A stretch of 37,096 nucleotides of DNA from CAYVTM01 sp964454645 (GCA_964454645.1 CAYVTM010000012.1:1-37096), one strand, 5' to 3'. Positions 15,364-23,957 are shown, counted from the stretch's first letter. Notes: generated from the sequence alone by a model not told the origin. Numbers and translations are program-made.

Positions 15364-15846
15364 TTACCGACTAAATTTCAAATGCAACCTCTTAAAAATA
15401 AAATGCAACAACCAAAGCGGACCAATAAGTAGAAATTTCAGATCTTCGAAGAAAGATGGTTTTTTGCCTTCGATTTTATGTCCGATAAATTGAAAAATCC
15501 AGGCTAATACAAAAATAATTAAGCATATCTTCCACATCGCCATACCTCCTGCCCATTCATTATATTCTAATTGCACAATGAAGAAAGACATAATTCCGAT
15601 AACAAAGATCATGGCGAAGGCTAATGCCGGAGAAAGGGTATAATAATAATACAGAGAAAAGGCAATGAGTAAGGAAGCCCAGTTAAAATAGGGATACTCC
15701 TTCATAAATTCGGGCATAGGGATTGCCCAAACCAGTCCTAACAAACTAAAAACGATTGCGGGAACCGCTATCCAATGTATCCGTTTATTGGTTTTGTTCC
15801 GGTGACTTTCACCATATTTTTCGAGCAGTTGATCGATAGTGGCCAT
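15364..15846 (-). CDS. Mpo1-like (DUF962) membrane protein
   Basis: The 160-residue protein has four or so membrane segments and the conserved DUF962 features: HRNKTNKRIHWIAVP near residues 16-30 and FIGHKIEGKKPSFFEDL in the C-terminal part. Yeast Mpo1 is an iron-dependent dioxygenase that alpha-oxidises 2-hydroxy fatty acids. Bacteroidota make many hydroxy fatty acids, so lipid turnover is a reasonable guess. The open frame runs 11 codons further upstream, but MATIDQLLEKYGESH is the family start. The gene follows rny by 50 nt on the same strand and may be co-transcribed. Confidence 0.82.
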   Translation of the reverse strand: MATIDQLLEKYGESHRNKTNKRIHWIAVPAIVFSLLGLVWAIPMPEFMKEYPYFNWASLLIAFSLYYYYTLSPALAFAMIFVIGIMSFFIVQLEYNEWAGGMAMWKICLIIFVLAWIFQFIGHKIEGKKPSFFEDLKFLLIGPLWLLHFIFKRLHLKFSR

Positions 15847-15896
15847 ATTCTTAAGTATATAAGAGATACAGGGAAGCAATTATTCTACCCTGTAAT

Positions 15897-17453
15897 TTAC
15901 TTCGCATAAGAAACCGAACGAGTTTCACGAATTACCGTTACTTTCACTTGTCCGGGATAAGTCATCTCTGTTTGTATCCGTTCAGCAATATCAAAAGCAA
16001 GAGTTTCTGCTTGCTGATCTGTAATTTTTTCACTCTCTACAATCACACGTAATTCACGCCCTGCTTGTATAGCAAATGTTTTCTCGACACCCGGATAAGA
16101 AAGAGCAAGGCCTTCCATATCTTTTAATCGCTTGATATAGCTTTCCACAACCTCTCGACGAGCACCCGGTCTCGCACCTGATATTGCATCACAAGCCTGT
16201 ACAACCGGAGAAATAATGCTGGTCATTTCGATTTCATCGTGGTGGGCACCAATCGCATTACATACTTCGGCATTCTCTTTATATTTCTCGGCAAGCTGCA
16301 TACCCAAAATAGCATGCGGCATTTCCGGATTATCTTCCGAAACTTTTCCGATATCGTGTAAGAGTCCGGCGCGTTTAGCCATTTTCACATTAAGGCCTAA
16401 TTCTGCTGCCATAATCGCACAAAAGTTTGCAACCTCACGTGAATGTTGTAATAAGTTTTGTCCGTATGAAGAACGGTATTTCATGCGTCCTACCATACGA
16501 ATTAATTCGGGATGTAATCCGTGAATACCTAAATCGATTACGGTACGCTCACCGGTTTCGATAATTTCTTCATCGAGTTGTTTACGTGTTTTAGCAACTA
16601 CCTCTTCAATACGGGCCGGGTGAATACGACCGTCCGTTACCAGTCGATGCAGGGATAAACGGGCTAACTCTCTGCGTACAGGATCGAATCCTGATAAGAT
16701 AATAGCTTCCGGAGTATCATCTACAATAATTTCAATCCCTGTAGCTGCTTCTAAAGCACGGATATTTCTTCCTTCACGACCAATGATACGACCTTTCACC
16801 TCGTCACTTTCTATATTAAATACAGATACCGTATTTTCGATAGCCGCTTCGGTAGCCGAACGCTGAATAGTTTGGATGACAATTTTTTTCGCCTCTTTCG
16901 CCGCTGTCATCTTCGCATCTTCCACAATGTCTTTGATCATCACCATTGCATTGGTACGCGCTTCATCTTTCAGCGCTTCAACTAATTGTGTTTTTGCCTC
17001 ATCAACCGATAGTCCGGAAATTTTTTCAAGCTGTTTTACTTGTTGTGTATGCAACTGATCGACTTCTGCTTTCTTTTTCTCAAGCACATCCAATTGTTGT
17101 GTCAGCTTTTGGCGATGCGTATCCAGCTCTTGCTCTTTACGTTGATTATTCTCGATCTTTTGATTCAGAGACTGCTCTTTCTGCTTGAGAGTATTTTCCC
17201 TTTGTGCTGCCTGATTATTTTTCTGATTGATCTCTTGCTCATGCTCTGCTTTCAGCTGCAAAAACTTTTCTTTTGCTTCGAGCATTTTATTCTTTTTAAG
17301 AATTTCCGCCTGCGATTCGGCTTCCTTGAGAATTTGCGATGCCTTATTTTTTGCAATTTGTTCGTGATCCTGAATCCCTTTTTTCATGAGGATCCTTGCG
17401 ATCATAAATCCCACAAACAATGCAACAATTCCTATTATTATCTGAGTTATCAT
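15897..17453 (-). CDS. rny: Ribonuclease Y
   Basis: This 518-residue endoribonuclease is anchored in the inner membrane by an N-terminal segment (residues 2-20) and initiates mRNA decay. A long coiled coil covers about 28-145, a KH domain follows with GRIIGREGRNI at 221-231, and the HD phosphohydrolase domain has its catalytic pair at His366-Asp367 (LLHDIGK). The length is normal. No Shine-Dalgarno sequence precedes the ATG. A long hairpin with a T run ends 11 nt before the start codon, so expression probably depends on read-through or on a transcript that begins inside the structured region. Confidence 0.98.
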   Translation of the reverse strand: MITQIIIGIVALFVGFMIARILMKKGIQDHEQIAKNKASQILKEAESQAEILKKNKMLEAKEKFLQLKAEHEQEINQKNNQAAQRENTLKQKEQSLNQKIENNQRKEQELDTHRQKLTQQLDVLEKKKAEVDQLHTQQVKQLEKISGLSVDEAKTQLVEALKDEARTNAMVMIKDIVEDAKMTAAKEAKKIVIQTIQRSATEAAIENTVSVFNIESDEVKGRIIGREGRNIRALEAATGIEIIVDDTPEAIILSGFDPVRRELARLSLHRLVTDGRIHPARIEEVVAKTRKQLDEEIIETGERTVIDLGIHGLHPELIRMVGRMKYRSSYGQNLLQHSREVANFCAIMAAELGLNVKMAKRAGLLHDIGKVSEDNPEMPHAILGMQLAEKYKENAEVCNAIGAHHDEIEMTSIISPVVQACDAISGARPGARREVVESYIKRLKDMEGLALSYPGVEKTFAIQAGRELRVIVESEKITDQQAETLAFDIAERIQTEMTYPGQVKVTVIRETRSVSYAK

Positions 17454-17464
17454 AATTTAAATAT

Positions 17465-17546
17465 AAAAAAAACCGTTAAAAACCGGTATAGTTATCATTT
17501 GAATTAAACATTCAATAACAAAACATATACACAACCTTTAACGGTT
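17465..17546 (-). ncRNA. Candidate structured RNA, 6S-RNA-like, between zapA and rny
   Basis: On the minus strand AACCGTTAAA (17546-17537) pairs with TTTAACGGTT (17480-17471), and a run of T follows (17470-17463). Inside, a GGTTG/CGGTT wobble stem, GTATA/TATAC, GTTAT/ATAAC and a terminal TGAAT/ATTCA stem with loop GTTTA form one long interrupted rod. The large bulge contains TATGTTTTG, close to the -7 consensus TAnnTTTG, as expected if the RNA mimics an open promoter. zapA neighbours the 6S RNA gene in Escherichia coli too. It could instead be a terminator for zapA with a large loop. Confidence 0.5.
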
Positions 17547-17571
17547 ATCTATTTTTTCAGATTATGGGATA

Positions 17572-17865
17572 CTATTGCTTAAAGAGGTAATCGGATAAGC
17601 GCTTGTCTATCGTCGAGATCTTTTTCGTAAGATCCTGACTCAGACTACTTTGTTGTTTATCTATTTTTAAGTTTTCGGTGGCTATTTGTAAGATACACAT
17701 CGATAATAAATCTTGTTTATCTCTCACTGCATAGTTGTCCTGAAACTCTTTTAAACGATCGTTCACCAATTTGGCGGCTCTACGAACATTTTCTTCTTCC
17801 TCTATATTTATTTTTAAAGGATAAACCCTGTCTGCAATAGTTATTTTAATGGATATTTCGCCCAT
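17572..17865 (-). CDS. zapA: Cell division protein ZapA
   Basis: This 97-residue protein bundles FtsZ filaments at the division ring. The N-terminal beta strand segment ISIKITIADRVYPLKI and the helix RRAAKLVNDRLKEFQDNY match the family, and the C-terminal half is a coiled coil. It lies 23 nt after a small coiled-coil gene and pheT, a conserved order in the phylum. A candidate structured RNA and rny follow. Confidence 0.93.
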   Translation of the reverse strand: MGEISIKITIADRVYPLKINIEEEENVRRAAKLVNDRLKEFQDNYAVRDKQDLLSMCILQIATENLKIDKQQSSLSQDLTKKISTIDKRLSDYLFKQ

Positions 17866-17888
17866 TTATCTGATGTTTCGCTAATGAA

Positions 17889-18179
17889 TTATCTGCTCAA
17901 TATAGCTATACATTTATCTATTTCCCGCACAAAATCGTTAATTTTTGCCTTAATGTCAAGTGTTTTTTCATCACCCTCAGCAAAAGTTCGTGCCAATTTC
18001 AATATTCTGTGCTTCTCTTCCAGGCTTTTAAGCTGCTCTTTCAAGCCGGAAGCATTTGTAAGTAAGTTCTCATTCTCATTCAATAAGATCTCGTTCTGCT
18101 CTTTCAGGGCATCACAATATTCAAGCAGCATTTCTACTTTACGCTCAATACTTTCCAGGCCTTTTGAATAATTCTGCAT
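17889..18179 (-). CDS. Small coiled-coil protein between pheT and zapA
   Basis: The 96-residue protein is predicted to be almost wholly coiled coil from about residue 8 to 65 (LKEQNEILLNENENLLTN, LKEQLKSLEEKHRIL) with a short charged C-terminal region. It starts 1 nt after the pheT stop codon and lies 23 nt before zapA. By size, coiled-coil content and position it may be a ZapB-like division-ring partner of ZapA, but there is no motif to prove it. AAAGG lies a few bases before the ATG. Confidence 0.75.
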   Translation of the reverse strand: MQNYSKGLESIERKVEMLLEYCDALKEQNEILLNENENLLTNASGLKEQLKSLEEKHRILKLARTFAEGDEKTLDIKAKINDFVREIDKCIAILSR

Positions 18180-18180
18180 G

Positions 18181-20586
18181 CTATGCCTTTCTTATTTCTG
18201 CCGAAACCTGTGTTTCAAAGTTCTTAATCAATTTATCCATCACCTGATCAATCTGCTTATCGCTCAGTGTTCTCTCCTCATCCAACAAAATAAAGCTTAG
18301 AGCATAGGATTTTTTGCCTTCCGGCAACTTATCCCCTTCGTACACATCAAAGATATTTATTTCTTTCAATAAATTTCGTTCTGTTTGAAGGGCAATTTTT
18401 CGCAATTGCTCAAAATTCACCTCCTTATCGATAAGCATAGACAAATCGCGTCTGACACTTGGAAATTTGGTAATTTCTTTCGTTACTGTAGCCCCCGACC
18501 CGCGTTTCTTCAGGATCAAACTCCAATTAAACTCTGCATAGTATATTTCAGCCTGAATATCCATATACTTTTGAACCTTCGCGTGCAACTTCCCGATTTG
18601 CAGGTAGCTTTTTTCCCCTTTATTGAATGAGAGGCTTTCTACCAATAAGGCATCTGCGCTCATCCGCATATCAAGATCATTCAATCCCAGTTTTTTCAGA
18701 AGCAACCCGGCATACGCTTTCAAAGTATAGAAATTTACTTTTTCGGATTTAGAACTCCAATGCTCAGCATGTTTATTACCGGTAACCCATAAGGCAAGCC
18801 TTGTTTCTTCTTTATAAGTTCCGTTATCCTTTCGGTATATTTCACCGAACTCAAAAAATTTCAGATCACTTACTTTCCGGTTTTGATTGAAATGTATGGC
18901 TTCCAAGCCCGAAAACATAAGGGTTTGACGCATCACGTCCAGTTCATTACTTAATGGGTTCTGAATGTGTACTGCTTCTTCCGTATTCAGGAAAGTATGA
19001 TAAGCCGATTTCGTTAAAGAGTTGGAAACAATTTCGTGAAAGCCCAATGCAATTAAGGTGTTGGAAATCGTATCGCGTAAATCATCATCATCGGGCTTAT
19101 TCGAGAAAGATAAAGAGGAACGCAATTGCACAGGCATTTCAATATTATTAAACCCATAGATACGCAAGATCTCTTCAATGATATCCACTTCGCGTGTAAC
19201 ATCAACTTTTGCAGCAGGAACTTCTAATTGAATCTGTCCAATACTTTCTGATAGAATTTTAATTCCCAAGCCCTGAAGAATACTTTTTATCCTCTGCGGT
19301 TCTATTGCTTTTCCAATCAGGCGATCTGCATTTTTATAATTCAGCGTAAGTGTTGCCCGATTAATTTTTTCGGGATAAATATCTATCCAATCGGAAGCTA
19401 TTTCTCCACCGGCAATTTCTAAAATCAATGCACTTGCGTACTGCAATGCAAGTAAGGTTATTTCAGGATCGGCACCCCGTTCGTAACGAAAGGAAGCGTC
19501 CGTTTTTAATCCCAGGTATTTTGCAGTTTTACGAACCGACACGGCATTGAAGTACGCACTTTCCAGGAATATGTTTTTGGTATCCGCATATACTCCGGAA
19601 TTTTTCCCTCCGAATACTCCTGCTATACACATTCCTTTTTCCGTATCGCAAATCATCAGATCATCTTTCGAAAGTATGCGCTCTACTTCATCGAGCGTTA
19701 AAAATTTTTCTCCCGGCTTTGCTTTACGGACAATTACTTTTTTTCCTTTAATCTGATCGGCATCGAAAGCATGCATAGGCTGCCCCAAAGCATGGCAAAT
19801 AAAATTACTTATATCGACAATGTTATTAACGGGTTTTAGTCCGACTGCTTTCAACTTATTTTGCAGCCATTCGGGCGAAGCTTTTACTTCTACATTTCGA
19901 ATAGTAACTCCCGAATAGCGTGGACAAGCTGTAAAGTCCTGCACTTCTACCTCAACAGGCTTATCAATACTTTTTACAGGAAGCTTAAATTCCGGCATAC
20001 GAATTTCTTTTCCTAAGTAAGCGGCAATATCGCGTGCTACTCCCAAATGAGAAGCAGCATCGGCACGGTTGGGTGTTAAACCTATCTCAAAAACAAAATC
20101 ATCTTCTATCTTAAAGAATTCAGATACGGATTTCCCTACCGGAGCAGAATCGGGCAATACTAAAATCCCTTCATGCGATTTTCCCAAACCGATTTCATCT
20201 TCTGCACAGATCATTCCTTCCGATACTTCAGAACGGATTTTGGATTTATTAATTTTAAAAGGTTCGCCTTCCAATGGGTATACCGTAGTTCCTACTGGAG
20301 CTACAATTACTTTTTGTCCGGCTGAGACATTTGGGGCACCGCAAACAATCTGCAATGCATCACCCTGCCCGACATTTACTTTAGTCACACTTAAACGATC
20401 GGCATTGGGATGTTTTGCGCATTCCAACACTTCTCCAATCACCAACCCTGCCAAACCACCTTTTACCGATTGAAAAGTTTCGAGATGTTCAACTTCTAAA
20501 CCAATATTCGTCAGTATTTCCGAAAGCGCTTCTGCCGGGAGGTCTGTATCAATATATTCTTTTAACCACTTATATGAAATTCTCAT
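18181..20586 (-). CDS. pheT: Phenylalanyl-tRNA synthetase beta subunit
   Basis: This 801-residue subunit works with PheS to charge tRNA-Phe and edits mischarged tyrosine. In order it carries the N-terminal tRNA-binding OB fold (from GLAGLVIGEVLECAKHPNAD), the B3/B4 editing domain, B5, the catalytic-like core and the C-terminal FDX-ACB anticodon-binding domain (TKFPSVRRDLSMLIDKE). The open frame extends 55 codons further upstream, but the conserved start is MRISYKWLKEYID, so I chose 20586. A -7 box TACATTTG lies about 20 nt upstream. The coiled-coil gene, zapA and rny follow. pheS is not in the window. Confidence 0.97.
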   Translation of the reverse strand: MRISYKWLKEYIDTDLPAEALSEILTNIGLEVEHLETFQSVKGGLAGLVIGEVLECAKHPNADRLSVTKVNVGQGDALQIVCGAPNVSAGQKVIVAPVGTTVYPLEGEPFKINKSKIRSEVSEGMICAEDEIGLGKSHEGILVLPDSAPVGKSVSEFFKIEDDFVFEIGLTPNRADAASHLGVARDIAAYLGKEIRMPEFKLPVKSIDKPVEVEVQDFTACPRYSGVTIRNVEVKASPEWLQNKLKAVGLKPVNNIVDISNFICHALGQPMHAFDADQIKGKKVIVRKAKPGEKFLTLDEVERILSKDDLMICDTEKGMCIAGVFGGKNSGVYADTKNIFLESAYFNAVSVRKTAKYLGLKTDASFRYERGADPEITLLALQYASALILEIAGGEIASDWIDIYPEKINRATLTLNYKNADRLIGKAIEPQRIKSILQGLGIKILSESIGQIQLEVPAAKVDVTREVDIIEEILRIYGFNNIEMPVQLRSSLSFSNKPDDDDLRDTISNTLIALGFHEIVSNSLTKSAYHTFLNTEEAVHIQNPLSNELDVMRQTLMFSGLEAIHFNQNRKVSDLKFFEFGEIYRKDNGTYKEETRLALWVTGNKHAEHWSSKSEKVNFYTLKAYAGLLLKKLGLNDLDMRMSADALLVESLSFNKGEKSYLQIGKLHAKVQKYMDIQAEIYYAEFNWSLILKKRGSGATVTKEITKFPSVRRDLSMLIDKEVNFEQLRKIALQTERNLLKEINIFDVYEGDKLPEGKKSYALSFILLDEERTLSDKQIDQVMDKLIKNFETQVSAEIRKA

Positions 20587-20606
20587 CTTAAAAAAATCCT
20601 TTGCCA

Positions 20607-20614
20607 CAAATGTA
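20607..20614 (-). promoter_or_regulatory. -7 element upstream of pheT
   Basis: TACATTTG on the minus strand matches the -7 consensus exactly. It lies 20 nt before the chosen ATG, so the leader would be short. No TTG -33 element is seen at the usual distance. Confidence 0.55.
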
Positions 20615-20656
20615 GAAAATTTATTGTGACGGTACGATTGTGTATCAAAAATGGCC

Positions 20657-21355
20657 TTATAGCATTCCGTTATCCGCCATACTGAAATACTTGTAATCAG
20701 TAAAGATGATATGATCCAGAACCTGCATATCGAAAAAGATTGCCGCTTCACGTAATTTGCCGGTAAGATCTATATCGGGCTGGCTGGGTTTAAGATTTCC
20801 GGAGGGATGATTATGGAGCAGGATGAGTGAACTCGCCAATTGTTCGACCGCTATTTTGAATATAATCTTCGGATCGGCAACGGTACCCGAAATGCCCCCG
20901 CGACTTATACATTGTTTGCATAACAAACGGTTTGCCTTATTCAGATACAACACCCAGAATTCTTCGTAGGGGAGGTCGAGGAATATACCCGACATCAGTT
21001 TAAATACATCTTCACTTTTCAACAGCTGTACACGCTCATTCAGGCCGGTGTTCTTTCTCCTTCTTGCCAATTCAAGCGAAGCAATAACGGTAAGGGCTTT
21101 GGCTTTGCCAATTCCTTTAAAATCACACAATTCATTCAAACCCAGTTTAGCCAGCGAATTCAGGTCGTTACCTACACTGTCCAGAATTTTTCTTGCCAAT
21201 TCAACTGCCGATTCCTTCGAATTTCCCGAACCGAGTAAAATTGCCAGCAATTCGGCATCACTCAATGCCAATCGTCCTTTTTGGATGAGCTTTTCCCTTG
21301 GCCTGTCGCCCTCTGCCCATAAACGTATGCTCAACCGTTGATTCGAATAATTCAT
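20657..21355 (-). CDS. radC: RadC/YsxA family JAMM-domain protein
   Basis: The 232-residue protein has an N-terminal helix-hairpin-helix region (FKGIGKAKALTVIASLELA near 79-97) and a C-terminal JAB/MPN domain. The metal-site motif reads His181, His183, Ser185 and Asp194 (HNHPSG, then PSQPD), with Glu131/132 upstream. A DNA repair role was once claimed for the family but is no longer accepted, and the true function is not settled. It lies between the rpsT terminator and pheT. Confidence 0.9.
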   Translation of the reverse strand: MNYSNQRLSIRLWAEGDRPREKLIQKGRLALSDAELLAILLGSGNSKESAVELARKILDSVGNDLNSLAKLGLNELCDFKGIGKAKALTVIASLELARRRKNTGLNERVQLLKSEDVFKLMSGIFLDLPYEEFWVLYLNKANRLLCKQCISRGGISGTVADPKIIFKIAVEQLASSLILLHNHPSGNLKPSQPDIDLTGKLREAAIFFDMQVLDHIIFTDYKYFSMADNGML

Positions 21356-21375
21356 TCGACAAATTACGGTGAAAC

Positions 21376-21410
21376 AAAAAATCCCGCAACTGATAGTTGC
21401 GGGATTTTTT
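21376..21410 (-). terminator. Terminator after rpsT
   Basis: AAAAAATCCCGCAACT (21376-21391) pairs perfectly with AGTTGCGGGATTTTTT (21395-21410) around a three-base loop. It lies 25 nt after the rpsT stop codon. Confidence 0.93.
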
Positions 21411-21435
21411 TTAAAATATGCTTATTTAAACCTTA

Positions 21436-21690
21436 TTATTTAAGATTGTTAACCATCTTTGTTAACTTAGATTTGTTGTTAGCTGCTTTATTTTTATGAA
21501 TCACGTTTTTCTTAGCTAAGCGATCAAGCATAGAAGTTACTTTTTTCAATAGCTCGGAAGCTTCCGCTTTATCGGTGGTAGTTCTTAACTTTTTAACTGC
21601 ATTACGCGTAGTTTTAGCTTGAAACCTGTTTCTCAAACGTTTAGTAGCGTTTGCTCTAATTCTTTTTATCGACGATTTATGATTTGCCAT
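21436..21690 (-). CDS. rpsT: Small ribosomal subunit protein bS20
   Basis: This 84-residue basic 30S assembly protein begins MANHKSSIKRIRANATKRLR, the conserved start. It is a single-gene unit: a strong promoter lies at 21716-21745 and a strong terminator at 21376-21410. There is no Shine-Dalgarno sequence before the ATG. Confidence 0.98.
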   Translation of the reverse strand: MANHKSSIKRIRANATKRLRNRFQAKTTRNAVKKLRTTTDKAEASELLKKVTSMLDRLAKKNVIHKNKAANNKSKLTKMVNNLK

Positions 21691-21715
21691 TGCGCTTATA
21701 TTTCTAAAAGGACTG

Positions 21716-21745
21716 CAAATATAGGCTTAAAAATTAAAAAACAAA
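21716..21745 (-). promoter_or_regulatory. rpsT promoter
   Basis: TTTG (21742-21745) and TATATTTG (21716-21723) are separated by 18 bp on the minus strand, the same spacing as at the tuf and rpsU promoters. Confidence 0.8.
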
Positions 21746-21785
21746 CACTATTTTTAAAAATCCTTTGAAAGGCCAGTCAAAACTT

Positions 21786-22775
21786 ATGAAAATGAAGATT
21801 TCCAAGCCTGTTTTAACCTTTATCCTCTGCTTATTATTAAGTATAGTTGTTTACTCTGTCTATTCCTGGGGCTTTTATGCCCATAAACGAATTAATCGTT
21901 TAGCAGTATTTACCTTGCCTAAGGCAATGATTGGTTTCTACAAAAGTAACATCGAATACATTACCGAACAAGCAGTGGCTCCCGATAAACGTCGCTATTC
22001 GGATCAAGAGGAAGCACCAAGGCATTATTTAGATGCCGACCGGTACGGAGCAAGCCCCTTCGACAGCATTCCTATGCGTTGGGAGGAAGCGGTAAGCAAG
22101 TATTCGGAAGATACGCTCCATGCTTATGGAACAGTTCCCTGGCGTATTCAAATGCGTTTGAACCAATTAACCAATGCTTTTAAGGCAAGAGATTCTGCCC
22201 TAATCCTATTTTATTCGGCCGATTTAGGGCATTATATTGCTGATGCCTGTATACCTTTACATAGCACCATTAATTACGACGGCCAGCTAAGCAATCAAAA
22301 AGGAATACATGGTTTTTGGGAATCACGTTTACCCGAACTATTTTCCGACGATTATAATTATTTCGTCGGGAAGGCAAAGTATATTGAAGATCCTTTGGCG
22401 GAAGCATTCAACTTATTAAAGGGCAGTTTCGCAGCGCTCGATTCGGTACTCGGATTCGAAAAAGAGCTCAATAACAACTTCGATTCGGACCGGAAGTATA
22501 GTATTGAAAGCCGTGGGCAATCGACCGTAAAGGTTTATTCCCGGGAATATGCCAAAGCATATCATATAAAATTAGATGGCATGGTTGAGCGAAGGATGCG
22601 CGTAGCCATAATGGCTGTAGGAAGTTATTGGTATACCGCATGGGTTAATGCCGGTCAGCCTGATTTAAAAAAATTGAGAAACTTCCAACAAACGGAAGAA
22701 CAACAGAAACGAATTTCCGAAGAAGAAAAAGCTTATAAACGCGGAAAGATGCTGGGTCGTCCGGAGAGTGAATAA
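21786..22775 (+). CDS. Exported zinc-dependent phospholipase C / S1-P1 nuclease family enzyme
   Basis: This 329-residue exported enzyme has a signal peptide that should be cut at VYS|W, leaving Trp28 as the first mature residue. In this family the N-terminal Trp binds zinc through its amino group. The other ligands can be placed: His33, Asp67, His80, His149, Asp153, His159, His175 and Glu179 (DLGHYIADACIPLH and HGFWE). A Glu at the last position is as in phospholipase C, where P1 nuclease has Asp. Substrate, phospholipid or nucleic acid, is open. I chose ATG at 21786; an in-frame TTG lies 7 codons upstream and another ATG 2 codons downstream. It converges on dnaN. Confidence 0.85.
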   Translation: MKMKISKPVLTFILCLLLSIVVYSVYSWGFYAHKRINRLAVFTLPKAMIGFYKSNIEYITEQAVAPDKRRYSDQEEAPRHYLDADRYGASPFDSIPMRWEEAVSKYSEDTLHAYGTVPWRIQMRLNQLTNAFKARDSALILFYSADLGHYIADACIPLHSTINYDGQLSNQKGIHGFWESRLPELFSDDYNYFVGKAKYIEDPLAEAFNLLKGSFAALDSVLGFEKELNNNFDSDRKYSIESRGQSTVKVYSREYAKAYHIKLDGMVERRMRVAIMAVGSYWYTAWVNAGQPDLKKLRNFQQTEEQQKRISEEEKAYKRGKMLGRPESE

Positions 22776-22828
22776 ATGTTTATATGAAAAAAGGCCTCTT
22801 TCGAGGCCTTTTTTCATATAAACATTTA
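22773..22828. terminator. Bidirectional terminator made of a 26-bp perfect inverted repeat
   Basis: The left arm 22773-22798 and the right arm 22803-22828 are exact complements around loop TTTC. The core is AAAAAAGGCCTC/GAGGCCTTTTTT. The left arm begins at the stop codon TAA of the phospholipase-like gene and the right arm ends 4 nt short of the dnaN stop codon, so the element fills the whole gap between two converging genes. Confidence 0.95.
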
Positions 22829-22832
22829 AACA

Positions 22833-23957
22833 TTAGGCGTAAGAATTTAACATTACCGGCATCACGAGCATCAGCACTTCTTCATTATTATCTGTACTTA
22901 CAGGTAATAAGATACCAGCCCGGTTCGGAGTGGACATTTCAAGAATCACCTCTTCGGTGCTTAAATTACTCAGCATCTCTACCAGGAATCTTGCATTGAA
23001 ACCAATCTCAATATCTTCCCCTTCATATTGGCAGCTTAAGCGCTCGAAAGCTTCGTTTGCAAAGTCCAAATCCTCGGCAGAAATCTGTAATTCAGAACCG
23101 GTGATTTTTAAGCGCACCTGATGGGTAGTTTTATTTGAGAATATAGCAACCCTTCTCAGGCAGTTTAATAAAAGGGTGCGATCGATGGTTAATTTATTCG
23201 GATTATTTACCGGAATTACCGCTTCGTAATCAGGATATTTTTCATCAATCAAACGACAGATCAAATTAATATTATTGAAAGAGAAGAATGCATTGGTATT
23301 ATTATACTCAATATTCACATTCATATCTTCAGCCGGCAAGGACGACTTCAACAGGTTTAACGCTTTTTTAGGTAAGATAAAAGAGTTCGCCACGTCGGCT
23401 TTAGCATCTCTTCTTCTGTAACGTACCAGTTTATGAGCATCTGTAGCTACGAAAGTTAAGTTCTCGGGCGACATTTGGCAATAAACGCCTGTCATTGCCG
23501 GACGTAACTCATCGGTACTCACAGCAAACAGGGTTTTAGTAATTGCTTCGGATAAAACAGAAGCAGGAACTGTTAAAGAAGCCGCATTTTCCACTTTCGG
23601 AATCTTAGGAAAATCTTCGCCATTTTCTCCGCTCAATTTATATTTACCATCTCCGGCACTCATTTCAATCGCAAAGTTCTCATCATTAATGGTAAAGATC
23701 ACCGGCTGCTCAGGAAAAGTCTTCAGGGTATCTAATAAAATTTTTGAAGGAATGGCAATTTTACCATTTTCTTTTGCTTCAACGGCAAGCGTGGTGGTCA
23801 TCGTGGTTTGTAAATCCGTAGCAGAAACCGTCAGCTGACCATCGTTTATTTCGAACAAGAAATTCTCGAGTATCGGAAGTACGGTATTACTGCTCAACGC
23901 CCCGCCAATCGCCTGTAATTGCTTGAGTAATGTAGAAGTAGAAACTATAAACTTCAT
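22833..23957 (-). CDS. dnaN: DNA polymerase III beta subunit (sliding clamp)
   Basis: The 374-residue protein forms the ring clamp that tethers polymerase III to DNA. Three clamp domains of similar size are present. Typical segments include MKFIVSTSTLLKQLQAIGG at the start, FAVSTDELRPAMTGVYCQ in domain 2 and the C-terminal LVMPVML near the partner-binding pocket. It does not sit beside dnaA, which is common in this phylum. A -7 box TATATTTG lies at 23989-23996, and the gene ends at the shared terminator. Confidence 0.98.
   Translation of the reverse strand: MKFIVSTSTLLKQLQAIGGALSSNTVLPILENFLFEINDGQLTVSATDLQTTMTTTLAVEAKENGKIAIPSKILLDTLKTFPEQPVIFTINDENFAIEMSAGDGKYKLSGENGEDFPKIPKVENAASLTVPASVLSEAITKTLFAVSTDELRPAMTGVYCQMSPENLTFVATDAHKLVRYRRRDAKADVANSFILPKKALNLLKSSLPAEDMNVNIEYNNTNAFFSFNNINLICRLIDEKYPDYEAVIPVNNPNKLTIDRTLLLNCLRRVAIFSNKTTHQVRLKITGSELQISAEDLDFANEAFERLSCQYEGEDIEIGFNARFLVEMLSNLSTEEVILEMSTPNRAGILLPVSTDNNEEVLMLVMPVMLNSYA

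Noticed and set aside
20587..20751. Upstream extension of the pheT reading frame
   Set aside because: The extra 55 residues do not resemble PheT, they overlap the end of radC, and a -7 box lies inside them. The conserved start is at 20586.
22784..22999. Plus-strand frame starting in the 26-bp inverted repeat
   Set aside because: It is the terminator arm read as codons, then antisense dnaN.
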